Assembly: GCF_020178975.1 (NCBI RefSeq)
Contig: NZ_JAHXBU010000046.1
Coordinates: 124,001-188,000, forward strand
Reading direction: 5' to 3'
Origin: Cesiribacter sp. SM1
GTDB lineage: Bacteria; Bacteroidota; Bacteroidia; Cytophagales; Cyclobacteriaceae
Length of the DNA: 64,000 nt
Positions 55,597 to 64,000 of the stretch are shown here, piece after piece (position 1 is the stretch's first letter; every line of letters starts with the position of its first letter). A program made the position numbers and the translations under genes. Below the pieces are notes generated by a model. The model had not been told where the DNA came from and searched no databases. It saw only the letters and a list, made by a program, of their open reading frames with translations.

Positions 55597-56493
55597 ATGC
55601 TAAGCCTTTGGAACAAGCCCTGCCCGGTACAGCTAAACCCAAAAAGCATAATTGGACATGCGCTGCTTGTAGGCGCATTCGTTGCCCTTTTTCTCTTCTT
55701 TTTTCAGCCTTTTGGCATACATGAGATCGCTGCAGAAAGCCGGTTTATCATTCTTGCAGGTTATGGTTTGATCACAACCGCCGTTATGCTCCTGTTCGGG
55801 ATCAGCCTCCACTTATATATGAAGCAGGATCCGGGACGGGAAGCCAGGTGGACTGTTTCAAATCAAATAGCTTATGTGCTGGCACAGATCAGTACCATAG
55901 CTGCTGCTAATTTCTTTTATAGCGCCGCCATAGCACTAATCCCCTATTCTTTGGAAAGCCTGATCTTTTACATAGGTGTAACTTTTGCAATTGGTCTGTT
56001 TCCAACAGTTACCCTTACCCTCTATGGTTATGCCCATGCCCTAAAAAAACACCTGGCCGTTGCAGCCGCAACCAACCGGCAACTTGAGCACAGAGCTACT
56101 CCCACTGATCTAAACACTGCAGGCAGGGAGATCATCCACTTATCCGGTGAAAACAAAGACGAGGCTATTCAACTCAATTTACAGGACCTGCTTTACATTG
56201 CTGCTGCCGGCAACTATACCGAGATTCACCAGTGTAATGGCAATGAGATCAAAAAAAGCCTGCTGCGCAGCAGCCTAAGCAGACTGGAAGATCAATTGGG
56301 TGAAATACCACTTATTGCCCGATGCCATCGCTCCTACCTGGTAAACCTGGAGCAGGTAATACGTGTATCCGGAAATGCGCAAGGCTACCAGCTACACCTC
56401 AAAGGCAGCCATCAACGGGTACCCGTTGGCAGGTCATTTGCCAAAAAAATCCTTGAACAAATCAGCCAGAAAGGCTTTGCTGTTTATCCCTGA
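55597..56493 (+). CDS. membrane-bound LytTR-domain transcriptional regulator
   Basis: The 298-residue product has four TM helices in residues about 20-150 (HALLVGAFVALFLFFFQPFG, GYGLITTAVMLLFGISLHLY, AYVLAQISTIAAANFFYS, FYIGVTFAIGLFPTVTLTLY), a linker, and a C-terminal LytTR DNA-binding domain from about 195 (DLLYIAAAGNYTEIHQ, IARCHRSYLVNL, VPVGRSFAKKIL). It lacks a receiver domain, so it is likely to sense through its membrane part. The target may be nearby, such as the following membrane gene. Confidence 0.88.
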   Translation: MLSLWNKPCPVQLNPKSIIGHALLVGAFVALFLFFFQPFGIHEIAAESRFIILAGYGLITTAVMLLFGISLHLYMKQDPGREARWTVSNQIAYVLAQISTIAAANFFYSAAIALIPYSLESLIFYIGVTFAIGLFPTVTLTLYGYAHALKKHLAVAAATNRQLEHRATPTDLNTAGREIIHLSGENKDEAIQLNLQDLLYIAAAGNYTEIHQCNGNEIKKSLLRSSLSRLEDQLGEIPLIARCHRSYLVNLEQVIRVSGNAQGYQLHLKGSHQRVPVGRSFAKKILEQISQKGFAVYP

Positions 56494-56580
56494 TACCTTG
56501 TCATTTATCCCAAAGCTTGTTTTTCAGCCCTGCTGCTTCCCCCCGAACCCAATTTTCTGCAGCCTTCAAAAAGGATTATT

Positions 56581-57312
56581 ATGCTTGCAGCATCACAAAA
56601 CAAAAACACGATGCTGTACACTTTTATACTTGTGCTTCACATTGCAGCCGGCTTTACGGCGCTTTTAAGCGGAGGCTTTTCATTTACTGCTCCCAAGGGC
56701 AAAAAGTTCCACAACACAGCAGGCAAAATTTACACCCTCGCTATGATTGGTGTTGGCAGCACTGCCATTGTCATGTGCCTGATGAAATACAATCCCTTTC
56801 TTTTTACGATAGGTATATTCTCTACCTACATGACGCTTACCGGCTACAGGAGCCTTCAGTACCACAAAGCAGAAAATAAGCCGGTGCTGATCCCTGATTG
56901 GATATTACTGATATCAGCCCTCATACTGGCAGCCGCTTTTACAAGCTATCTGATCATGCAGGAGGGCCTACATTTACAGGGGCTGCAGCCGGTACTGCTG
57001 GTGTTTATGGGCATTCTACTCTCGATGCTGCTGGGAGATGCAAGGATGTTAAGAAGCTTTGACAAGCAAAAGAAAGCCGACCTGCTCAGGCGGCACATCA
57101 GCAGAATGGGCGGTGCCTATATCAGCACTGTAACGGCCTTTTTGGTTACTAACATACATACAGAGCCCGTTTACATAGCCTGGCTGTTACCTACCGCCAT
57201 AGGCACACCTTTTATAGCTTACTTTATCAGAAAGTTCACCTACAAAAGGAAAACAAACCGCCAGACCACAAAAGCCAGGGCAAACCAAAACACCCTGAAT
57301 GAGAAAAGCTAA
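56581..57312 (+). CDS. DUF2306-like membrane protein
   Basis: The 243-residue product has about seven TM segments (FILVLHIAAGFTALLSGGFSF, IYTLAMIGVGSTAIVMCLM, FTIGIFSTYMTLTGYRSLQY, LLISALILAAAFTSYL, LLVFMGILLSMLLGD and two more near the end) and histidines placed as in DUF2306-type proteins (LHIAAG, FHNTAGKIY, RHISRMGGAYI). The ATG at 56611 (MLYTFILVLH) may be the true start. It follows the LytTR gene by 87 bp and may be regulated by it. Function unknown. Confidence 0.75.
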   Translation: MLAASQNKNTMLYTFILVLHIAAGFTALLSGGFSFTAPKGKKFHNTAGKIYTLAMIGVGSTAIVMCLMKYNPFLFTIGIFSTYMTLTGYRSLQYHKAENKPVLIPDWILLISALILAAAFTSYLIMQEGLHLQGLQPVLLVFMGILLSMLLGDARMLRSFDKQKKADLLRRHISRMGGAYISTVTAFLVTNIHTEPVYIAWLLPTAIGTPFIAYFIRKFTYKRKTNRQTTKARANQNTLNEKS

Positions 57313-57371
57313 ACTTTAGAGAATAAATCACCAGCAGGTTTAGGGTAAGCTGGCAGCTCCATACCCAACAC

Positions 57372-58349
57372 CTATTTATTTCGCTCAATGGTATAGGTTA
57401 CCAGTTGCTGGAGCGATGTTTTGTAGGTTGAATCCGGCAGAGCTGTAAGCAGCTGCATAGCTTCCTCTATGTAGCGGTGCATCACCTCTTCGGCATACTG
57501 AATGCCTCCGGATTTTTTTACAAACTCGATTACCTCCCTAACCTTTCTAGGTCTGTGGCTCTGGTTTTTTACTTTGTAAATAACTGTACGCCTGTCGAGC
57601 CAGCTTGAATTATTGAGCGCGTAAATGAGCGGGAGCGTCATTTTACGTTCTTTGATATCGATGCCTACAGGTTTGCCAATTTCTTCTTCGCCGTAGTCGA
57701 ACAAATCATCTTTAATCTGAAAAGCCATGCCTACTTTTTCACCAAACAAACGCATGCGCTCAATCACATCTGCTCCTACTCCTACCGAAGCAGCCCCGGC
57801 GGCGCAGCAGGAGGCAATAAGGCTGGCAGTTTTCTTACCAATGATGTCGTAGTACACCTCTTCGGTTATGTCCATCAGGCGGGCCTTTTCTATCTGCAGC
57901 AGCTCTCCCTCGCTCATTTCGCGCACTGCAGTAGATACTATTTTGAGCAGGTCAAAATCACCATTATCTACACTAAGAAGCAGGCCCCGGCTTAAGAGGT
58001 AATCACCTACCAGTACCGCTATTTTGTTTTTCCAGAGTGCATTCACAGAGAAAAAACCACGCCGGTGGCTGGCATCATCTACCACATCATCGTGCACCAG
58101 GGTGGCTGTGTGCAGTAATTCGATCAAGGATGCACCCCGGTAGGTAGCTTCCTCTATTTTTCCACCTGCAGTACCTGCGCTAAGAAACACGAACATAGGA
58201 CGCATTTGCTTGCCCTTGCGCTTTACAATGTAGCGCATGATTTTATCGAGCAAAAGCACCCTTGTGCGCATGGAGGCACGGAACTTTTGCTCAAAAGCCT
58301 GCATTTCTGCCGCGATGGGCGTTTGTATTTGGTCTAGGGAGATGGACAT
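57372..58349 (-). CDS. polyprenyl diphosphate synthase
   Basis: The ATG at 58349 (MSISLDQIQTPIAAEM) is preferred over a TTG at 58364. The 325-residue trans-isoprenyl synthase has the first aspartate motif DDVVDDASHRRG and the second KDDLFDYGEEEIGKP, and the GKQMRPMFV loop. It elongates allylic diphosphates with IPP, probably to make the isoprenoid chain of quinones; the chain length is not readable from sequence. Confidence 0.92.
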   Translation of the reverse strand: MSISLDQIQTPIAAEMQAFEQKFRASMRTRVLLLDKIMRYIVKRKGKQMRPMFVFLSAGTAGGKIEEATYRGASLIELLHTATLVHDDVVDDASHRRGFFSVNALWKNKIAVLVGDYLLSRGLLLSVDNGDFDLLKIVSTAVREMSEGELLQIEKARLMDITEEVYYDIIGKKTASLIASCCAAGAASVGVGADVIERMRLFGEKVGMAFQIKDDLFDYGEEEIGKPVGIDIKERKMTLPLIYALNNSSWLDRRTVIYKVKNQSHRPRKVREVIEFVKKSGGIQYAEEVMHRYIEEAMQLLTALPDSTYKTSLQQLVTYTIERNK

Positions 58350-58418
58350 TTTTAACGGATACAAGTATACAATCCCTTTTTTTGCAAACCAAAACCCTCT
58401 TTTCTTATTTTGCCTAAT

Positions 58419-59288
58419 ATGGATAGACTAACATACACCGGGAACCAGATTCTATATTCCCAACACAATAACAGACCTTTTATTTATGATGCCCGCTACA
58501 AGCAGGATGGCGTACCAAAACCGGTAGTTGTGTTTGTGCATGGCTTTAAAGGTTTTAAAGACTGGGGCACTTTTGATCTGGTGGCTGATACCTTCGCAGA
58601 CCGGGGATTTATTTTTGTAAAGGTAAACCTTTCTCATAACGGCACCACCCCGGAAAAACCAACTGAATTCGCAGACCTTGAGGCATTTGGTCATAACAAC
58701 TTCACCATTGAGCTCGATGACTTAACTGTGCTGGTAAATCACCTGGAGAATGGCGAAAGCAGTATACCTGCCATGGAACTTGATTTAGGGAACCTTGCAC
58801 TTATTGGCCATAGCCGCGGTGGCGGACTGGTACTGCTGAAAGCCGCTGAAGAACCACGTGTAAAAGCGGTGGTAAGCTGGGCTGCCATTAATAACCTGGA
58901 GGAACGCTGGCCCCAGAGTTTTCTGGATGACTGGAAAAAGAAAGGTGTTGTACATATTTCCAACACACGTACCGGGCAGGAAATGCCCCTGTACTACCAG
59001 CTGGTTGATAACTTCTGGAAGAACAAAGACCGGCTCGACATACCTGCCGCAGTAAAAAACATGCCGCAACCCCTACTGGTAATCCATGGCACTGCCGATG
59101 AAACCCTCCCTGTGCAGATGGCACACGATATTGCCAGCTGGAAAGAGGACGCAGAACTATTGATCATTCCCGACAGTAATCATACCTTTGGTGGTGCACA
59201 TCCGTGGGAAAAGAATGATTTACCGAACGATACTGTTCAGGTAGTAGAAGCAAGCATTGCTTTTCTGGAGAAACATCTGAAAAAATGA
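58419..59288 (+). CDS. alpha/beta hydrolase, dienelactone-hydrolase-like
   Basis: The product (289 residues from ATG 58419; a TTG at 58410 would add three) has the oxyanion segment VVVFVHGFKGFKDWG, nucleophile elbow GHSRGGG with Ser, an acid in HGTADETLPV and a final histidine in PDSNHTFGGAHPW. It lacks a signal peptide, so it is cytoplasmic. Substrate is unknown. Its stop overlaps the next start (ATGA). Confidence 0.85.
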   Translation: MDRLTYTGNQILYSQHNNRPFIYDARYKQDGVPKPVVVFVHGFKGFKDWGTFDLVADTFADRGFIFVKVNLSHNGTTPEKPTEFADLEAFGHNNFTIELDDLTVLVNHLENGESSIPAMELDLGNLALIGHSRGGGLVLLKAAEEPRVKAVVSWAAINNLEERWPQSFLDDWKKKGVVHISNTRTGQEMPLYYQLVDNFWKNKDRLDIPAAVKNMPQPLLVIHGTADETLPVQMAHDIASWKEDAELLIIPDSNHTFGGAHPWEKNDLPNDTVQVVEASIAFLEKHLKK

Positions 59289-59470
59289 TCACCACCATCG
59301 TATTAGCATCCCTGGCCGCCGGACATGGCATGTCTGCAGCCTACCTCCTGCGCCATTTAAAGCTAAAGCCAAGGCCAAAGCTGCGCCACTGGCAGGCTGC
59401 AAGTATTATTTTTCCGGCTGGGGTAATTGCAGCGCTATGGCTTGTCGGTAAGCAGCAACAGGAAAACTGA
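59285..59470 (+). CDS. small two-helix membrane protein
   Basis: This 61-residue product starts within the hydrolase stop (ATGA overlap) and contains two hydrophobic stretches (TTIVLASLAAGHGMSAAYLL and AASIIFPAGVIAALWLVG) separated by a basic loop. Coupled translation supports it as a real gene. No family is recognised. Confidence 0.5.
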   Translation: MITTIVLASLAAGHGMSAAYLLRHLKLKPRPKLRHWQAASIIFPAGVIAALWLVGKQQQEN

Positions 59471-59490
59471 AGCCTTGCCACCTGCGCTAA

Positions 59491-59973
59491 TCAGTCTTGT
59501 TTATTACTCATGGCCCTGGACACTAATGCAGTTGTTGCACCAAAAACAACATGCGCTAAAACCAGGTGAGCATAGTACTTACCTTTATCCAGCCTGGGAG
59601 GCTTCTCTCTCAGGCTGATGGTGGCTTCCCATACGGCCACACCGGATAAGCCTGCCAGCACCCCGTAAGCAGCCCCTTTTATTACCGTTGGCAGCTTAAT
59701 TGCTGGTTTCCAGAGGTACTCATAACCTGCAGCATAACCAACCCCTGCCAGGTAATGGAGAATGTAGCCAGAGGTTTTATCAGCCCACTTATAGCTTCTG
59801 GTGAGCTTTACCAGGGGCTGTTCATGCACCAGGAAGCTCAACAATTCTGGTTCCCTGAACTGCTCCTTCATGGCTTTGGATAAAGCATAGCTGAAAGCCG
59901 TCATGGCAGTAGTTCCTGCAAGCGCCCCTGCAATTGTATTGGCCGCCTTGCTTTCATTAGCAAGTATATTCAT
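59491..59973 (-). CDS. membrane protein of unknown function
   Basis: The 160-residue product has glycine/alanine-rich membrane segments (TIAGALAGTTAMTAFSYAL, YILHYLAGVGYAAGYEYLW, GAAYGVLAGLSGVAVWEAT, YAHLVLAHVVFGATTALVS). It is convergent with the small membrane gene at 59285. I cannot assign a function. Confidence 0.7.
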   Translation of the reverse strand: MNILANESKAANTIAGALAGTTAMTAFSYALSKAMKEQFREPELLSFLVHEQPLVKLTRSYKWADKTSGYILHYLAGVGYAAGYEYLWKPAIKLPTVIKGAAYGVLAGLSGVAVWEATISLREKPPRLDKGKYYAHLVLAHVVFGATTALVSRAMSNKQD

Positions 59974-60082
59974 AGTATGTTTGAAAAAAAATAATGATAC
60001 AGCTGCCCTAAGAAAGGGTATTAATTGCTGTTATTGTACGGCAACAGCTTATAGAAGATGTGCGATATCTACTCTCTGTAGT

Positions 60083-60712
60083 TTATTCTTCCAGCTCAAT
60101 TTTATGCACGAGGTAATCTGTTAGCTTTCGCCATTGTATTTCCTGGAAAAGGATCCAGCCACCTACTGCTATTACTGTATTCACAATCTCACGCCCCCCG
60201 GCCTCTTTCCCCCGGTTGTTAACACCTTCTTCCATACCGATTTCACAGGCAGAAATGGCATTATCTTTTCGCTCCACCCGAAAGGTACTGGTAGCCTCAT
60301 CTGCAAAAAAATGCTCTACTTCCCGCACTTCCTTTCCTTGTTCCCGCGGGTCATGGCTTGGACTTACCGTAAATTCAGCCCAATCGGCTTCTTCTTTTAC
60401 ATCAATCACCTCTACCCAGGTTTCGGGGCTGGGCCCTGGCAGATCAATAAAAATAAAATCTCCTACCTGTGGGATAGCAGTTTCTTTTACTGCACCATGT
60501 GCATCATACAGCTTGAAACCAGAGGAAATGCCAGGCAGCTTAGACCAGTCGTTTACGTGAAACAATTTCTCCTTTGACCGAAGAAACTCCTTAACGGCCT
60601 CATCTATGCTTGAGAAATGATTGGTGCTTGAGAAAAGTTTATCTTTGGTCTCATCGCCCTTGATCACTTTAACCTCTGTTTTTATCTTATTTACAAAATC
60701 TCCAATGCCCAT
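60083..60712 (-). CDS. unknown protein with C-terminal hydrophobic segment
   Basis: I prefer ATG 60712 (MGIGDFVNKIKTEVKVIK, 209 residues); the longer frame to 60844 adds a low-quality N-terminus that overlaps the leader of the plus-strand gene. The protein is acidic with a beta-rich middle (GDFIFIDLPGPSPETWVEVID, FTVSPSHDPREQGKEVREVEH) and a hydrophobic stretch near the end (IVNTVIAVGGWILFQEI). No domain is recognised. Confidence 0.65.
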   Translation of the reverse strand: MGIGDFVNKIKTEVKVIKGDETKDKLFSSTNHFSSIDEAVKEFLRSKEKLFHVNDWSKLPGISSGFKLYDAHGAVKETAIPQVGDFIFIDLPGPSPETWVEVIDVKEEADWAEFTVSPSHDPREQGKEVREVEHFFADEATSTFRVERKDNAISACEIGMEEGVNNRGKEAGGREIVNTVIAVGGWILFQEIQWRKLTDYLVHKIELEE

Positions 60713-60877
60713 ATATTCTGTTGTCTTAAGTCTACTCTTTATACCGCTAAACCCTATTGGCAGTTCTGCTTTTGATAATATATTTAATACTGATTGGAAC
60801 AGGCAAAAAAGTGACTGCCGGCTTTGCTTGTGCAGCTTAAACAAAACTTATATATTGTTCTACTCACTCCTGCAATC

Positions 60878-61345
60878 ATGAGCAAATACCACTTCCAAAC
60901 CGATAAAGTAGGCTTTTCTGATGAAGGGCTTCATCTTCTGCGCAATCGATTTAATTTTAAGACGATCTCTTACAAGAAAATACACAGTATTGAAATTATG
61001 CAGGGCTGGGAGATGAATAACTGGCTGGTACTCCTGCTTTTCGGGCTTTTACTGGTCATATTTGCATTTTCGGCAGCCCTTTCGCTTTACCTAAATTACA
61101 TTGACCCCAACGTACATATTATCTATACCGAACAAATTCTCATGATTCTGCTGCCACTGATGATGGGACTCTTTACGATTTATTCTGCACTGCAGCGTGG
61201 TGAAGTACTCTGGGTATCGTATGGCACCCAAAAATTAAAATTTCCCCTGAAGGCACTGCATAAAAGTGGCAAACGGCAGGAGTTTTTACAGTTTCTCCGA
61301 ACGCATGTGGAGCTGAAGAATAAAATATCTTTGAAAAGCCACTGA
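60878..61345 (+). CDS. small membrane protein, unknown function
   Basis: I choose ATG 60878 (MSKYHFQTDKVGFSDEG, 155 residues). Two long TM helices (WLVLLLFGLLLVIFAFSAAL and ILMILLPLMMGLFTIYSAL) are flanked by cytoplasmic beta segments (FKTISYKKIHSIEIMQGWE, GTQKLKFPLKAL) that may form a small PH-like unit. No family is recognised. Confidence 0.65.
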   Translation: MSKYHFQTDKVGFSDEGLHLLRNRFNFKTISYKKIHSIEIMQGWEMNNWLVLLLFGLLLVIFAFSAALSLYLNYIDPNVHIIYTEQILMILLPLMMGLFTIYSALQRGEVLWVSYGTQKLKFPLKALHKSGKRQEFLQFLRTHVELKNKISLKSH

Positions 61346-61398
61346 TCAAAAACAAAACAACCTCACCGGCTGAATCAGACTAACATACTTCGCATAAA

Positions 61399-61430
61399 AA
61401 AACCAGCCCCTGTTAGCAGAGACTGGTTTA
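61399..61430 (-). terminator. valS terminator
   Basis: A stem of AAACCAG (61400-61406) with CTGGTTT (61423-61429) and an inner CTG/CAG pair forms a hairpin. On the minus strand it is followed by TTTTTTTATG. It lies about 50 bp after the valS stop. Confidence 0.7.
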
Positions 61431-61481
61431 ATATTTTGGCAAATTAGAGAAAATCTACTCTTCCAACAGGCTGACCACCGC

Positions 61482-64000
61482 TTAGCCAAGCGCCGCAAGG
61501 CTTTCCTCCAGGGCCTTGATCTTGGCCTCGGCGTCTGCTTTCTTTTTGCGTTCGCTTTCTACAACCTCTGGCTTGGCGTTGCTTACAAAGCGCTCGTTGC
61601 TAAGCTTTTTATCTACCGAAGCCAGGAATCCACGGGTGTACTCCAGCTCTTTCAGTACATTTTCACGCTCAGCAGCAGCATCGATGTTACCCTCCAGCGG
61701 TACCGACAGCTCATCAGCACCCACAACCATGCTCACGGCCCCATCAGGCTTATCGCCAAACTGCAGGTCGCTTAGGTTTGCCAGCTTGCGCAGCACAGCC
61801 TCCCAGTTTTTATAGAGCTGCGGCCGCTCAGTACGCACCACCAGCTTAAGCTCCTCCTTAGGCGACATCCCTTTGCTGTTCCGCAGGTTCCGCACATTCT
61901 GTACGGCATCGAAAGCAACGGCTGCTTCATCAAGCAGCTGCTTCTCAAAGGTTTCGGTCTGTGGCCAGCGGGTAATGCAAAGGCTTTCGCCCTCCTGCCG
62001 CTCACGCAGCTGCTGCCATATTTCTTCTGTAATGAATGGCATAAAGGGATGCAGCACCTTCAGCACATCTTCCATAAAGCTTACTGTTGCTTCATAGGTT
62101 GCACTATCGATAGCTTCGCCGAAAGGTGGTTTTACCATCTCCAGGTACCAGCTGCAGAAATCATCCCAGGCCAGCTTGTAAACAGTATGGAGTGAATCAC
62201 TGATGCGGAAGTTCTTAAAGTTATCCTCCAGTTCCTGCAGGGTTTGGGCAAAGCGGTTGCGGAACCATTCAATGGCAACTTTATTGGTGCTGCCATCTTT
62301 AGTGTTATCAACTTCCCATCCTTTAATGAGGCGGAAAGCGTTCCAGATCTTGTTGTTGAAGTTACGGCCCTGCTCGCACAGCTTTTCATCGAACAGCAGG
62401 TCGTTGCCGGCTGGCGAGCTAAAGAGCATACCTGTACGCACACCGTCTGCACCATACTTCACCATCAGCTCCAGCGGATCTGGACTGTTGCCCAGCGATT
62501 TGCTCATCTTGCGGCCCTGCTTATCGCGCACAATACCGGTAAGGTATACATTTTTGAAAGGCTTCTCCCCCTCGTACTCATAACCGGCAATAATCATGCG
62601 GGCTACCCAGAAAAAGAGAATCTCTGGTGCCGTTACCAGGTCGTTGGTAGGGTAATAGTACTTCAGGTCTTTGCTTTCGGGATCTAAAATCCCATCGAAA
62701 ACAGACATTGGCCACAGCCATGAACTAAACCAGGTGTCGAGCACATCCGGGTCCTGCTCCAGCGCATCCATCTGCAGGCTGGCATTGCCGGTTTTCTGGC
62801 GGGCCAGCTCCAGCGCTTCCTCTGCCGATTCGGCCACCACAAAATCTCTGCTACCATTAATATAGTAGGCTGGTATTTGCTGGCCCCACCACAGCTGCCG
62901 GCTGATACACCAGTCGCGCACATTCTCCATCCAGCTACGATACATATTCTTGAACTTGGCCGGATGTAGCTGTACATTATCGTTCAACACATTCTCCAGC
63001 GCAGGAATGGTGATGGTATCCATTTTCAGGAACCACTGCAGCGATATCTTTGGCTCAATAACGGCATTGGTACGCTCGCTATGGCCAACGTTGCTCTTGT
63101 AATCTTCAGTTTTTAGCAGGTACTCCTTTTCCTCCAGCTCTTTGGCTATTTTCTTGCGCACCACAAAGCGATCCTGGCCTACATACAGCTGTGCTTTCTG
63201 GTTGAGCGTACCATCGTCGTTCAGGATGTCCAGCACCTCCAGGTTGTGCTTCAGGCCCAGCTCATAATCGTTCGGATCGTGGGCAGGGGTTACTTTAAGG
63301 GCACCAGTTCCAAACTCCCTATCAACATAAGTATCTGTAATGATGGGAATTGGCCTGTCGATCAAAGGTATGAGCGCCTTTTTGCCATGCAGATGTTTAT
63401 AGCGCTCATCCTCGGGATGCACACAGATGGCCGTATCACCCAGAATGGTTTCAGGGCGTACCGTTGCAATGGTAATCCACTCTTCGGTACCTTCAATCTT
63501 ATAGCGAATGTGGTAAAGCTTTGCAGGGGTTTCTTTGTAAACAACCTCATCATCCGAGAGCGCTGTTTTTCCCTGCGGATCCCAGTTAACCATGCGAATG
63601 CCCCGGTAGATGTATCCCTTCTGATAAAGGTCTACAAAAACCTTTATTACCTGGGCACTCATTTTGGGCTCCATGGTAAAGCGGGTGCGCTCCCAGTCGC
63701 AGGAGGCCCCCAGCTTTTTAAGCTGCTCCAGGATAATGCCCCCGTATTTTTCCTTCCACTCCCAGGCATGCGCCAGGAACTCTTCGCGGCTAAGGCTGCT
63801 TTTTTCAACTCCACGCTCTTTTAGCAGGGCCACAACTTTGGCTTCGGTGGCAATAGATGCATGGTCGGTACCAGGCACCCAGCAGGCATTTTTACCCTCC
63901 ATCCGGGCCTTGCGGGTCAGTACGTCCTGAATGGTGTTATTCATCATGTGGCCCATGTGCAACACACCCGTTACATTCGGCGGCGGAATTACAATGGTGT
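61482..64000 (-). CDS. valS: valyl-tRNA synthetase (partial, N-terminus beyond the window)
   Basis: About 839 codons are visible, open to the right edge. The class I signature region IPPPNVTGVLHMGH lies at 63984-63948, KMSKS (RKMSKSLGN) at about 62505-62490, and the editing domain is between (TVRPETILGDTA, TPAHDPNDYELG). The C-terminus is a coiled-coil arm (ESERKKKADAEAKIKALEESL) typical of ValS. About 45 N-terminal residues are missing. It charges tRNA-Val. Confidence 0.96.
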   Translation of the reverse strand, partial: TIVIPPPNVTGVLHMGHMMNNTIQDVLTRKARMEGKNACWVPGTDHASIATEAKVVALLKERGVEKSSLSREEFLAHAWEWKEKYGGIILEQLKKLGASCDWERTRFTMEPKMSAQVIKVFVDLYQKGYIYRGIRMVNWDPQGKTALSDDEVVYKETPAKLYHIRYKIEGTEEWITIATVRPETILGDTAICVHPEDERYKHLHGKKALIPLIDRPIPIITDTYVDREFGTGALKVTPAHDPNDYELGLKHNLEVLDILNDDGTLNQKAQLYVGQDRFVVRKKIAKELEEKEYLLKTEDYKSNVGHSERTNAVIEPKISLQWFLKMDTITIPALENVLNDNVQLHPAKFKNMYRSWMENVRDWCISRQLWWGQQIPAYYINGSRDFVVAESAEEALELARQKTGNASLQMDALEQDPDVLDTWFSSWLWPMSVFDGILDPESKDLKYYYPTNDLVTAPEILFFWVARMIIAGYEYEGEKPFKNVYLTGIVRDKQGRKMSKSLGNSPDPLELMVKYGADGVRTGMLFSSPAGNDLLFDEKLCEQGRNFNNKIWNAFRLIKGWEVDNTKDGSTNKVAIEWFRNRFAQTLQELEDNFKNFRISDSLHTVYKLAWDDFCSWYLEMVKPPFGEAIDSATYEATVSFMEDVLKVLHPFMPFITEEIWQQLRERQEGESLCITRWPQTETFEKQLLDEAAVAFDAVQNVRNLRNSKGMSPKEELKLVVRTERPQLYKNWEAVLRKLANLSDLQFGDKPDGAVSMVVGADELSVPLEGNIDAAAERENVLKELEYTRGFLASVDKKLSNERFVSNAKPEVVESERKKKADAEAKIKALEESLAALG

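Overview
The window looks like chromosome of a Bacteroidota bacterium, most likely from the Cytophagales. It carries a GldA-GldF-GldG gliding-type ABC transporter, PorT-like and phosphate-porin-like outer membrane barrels, a MurE with the DNPR motif of meso-diaminopimelate peptidoglycan, promoter candidates of the TAnnTTTG type, and a division/cell-wall cluster in the order usual for that phylum (no murF between murE and mraY). No tRNA or rRNA gene, CRISPR array, transposase or prophage gene was recognised. The genus cannot be fixed from sequence alone.

Layout. (1) 1-8081, minus strand: two adjacent secreted right-handed beta-helix proteins (the first runs off the left edge) downstream of a four-gene catabolic set: two short-chain dehydrogenases, an amidohydrolase-2 lactonase and a fumarylacetoacetase-family hydrolase. 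Together these resemble the non-phosphorylating L-fucose (or related 6-deoxysugar) pathway that ends in pyruvate and lactate. The dehydratase step is not in the window. (2) 8.3-11.4 kb: a START-domain secreted protein, a truncated epimerase, a shortened AurF-type diiron oxygenase whose end abuts that epimerase (probable deletion scar), a small barrel and an 83-residue protein. (3) 11.7-29.9 kb, mixed strands: radical SAM protein, VF530-type protein, RhlE-like DEAD helicase, OprO/P porin, cupin, VOC protein, a 1245-residue phosphoesterase/kinase-like/Omp85-barrel fusion, CPA1 antiporter, erythromycin-esterase-like lipoprotein, SLC12-like transporter, PorT-like barrel, SLOG protein. (4) 30.6-38.4 kb, minus: dnaN, DUF4340 protein, gldG, gldF, gldA, SDR, DinB-like protein and purine nucleoside phosphorylase; then an FMN reductase on the plus strand. 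(5) 39.3-54.7 kb, minus: the complete dcw cluster mraZ-rsmH-ftsL-ftsI-murE-mraY-murD-ftsW-murG-murC-ftsQ-ftsA-ftsZ. (6) 54.7-64 kb: a 0.94-kb regulatory region, a LytTR regulator, several membrane or unknown proteins, a polyprenyl diphosphate synthase, an alpha/beta hydrolase and the 3' part of valS.

The dcw genes act together: RsmH methylates 16S rRNA, MurC/D/E and MraY/MurG build lipid II, FtsW and FtsI polymerise and cross-link septal peptidoglycan, and FtsL/Q/A/Z form the divisome. Upstream of mraZ I see two sets of TGGnn repeats at about 10-bp spacing (MraZ-operator-like), a plausible Bacteroidota promoter and two perfect DnaA-box sequences. A third perfect box lies in the ftsW-murG gap and a fourth inside ftsQ. 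murG has no ATG, GTG or TTG at the position its conserved N-terminus requires.

The most unusual items are the three-part fusion at 18620 with a HipA/FAM20-like catalytic-loop pattern, the dcw control region, the non-canonical murG start, and the diiron-oxygenase/epimerase junction. I did not see one clearly new multi-gene system.
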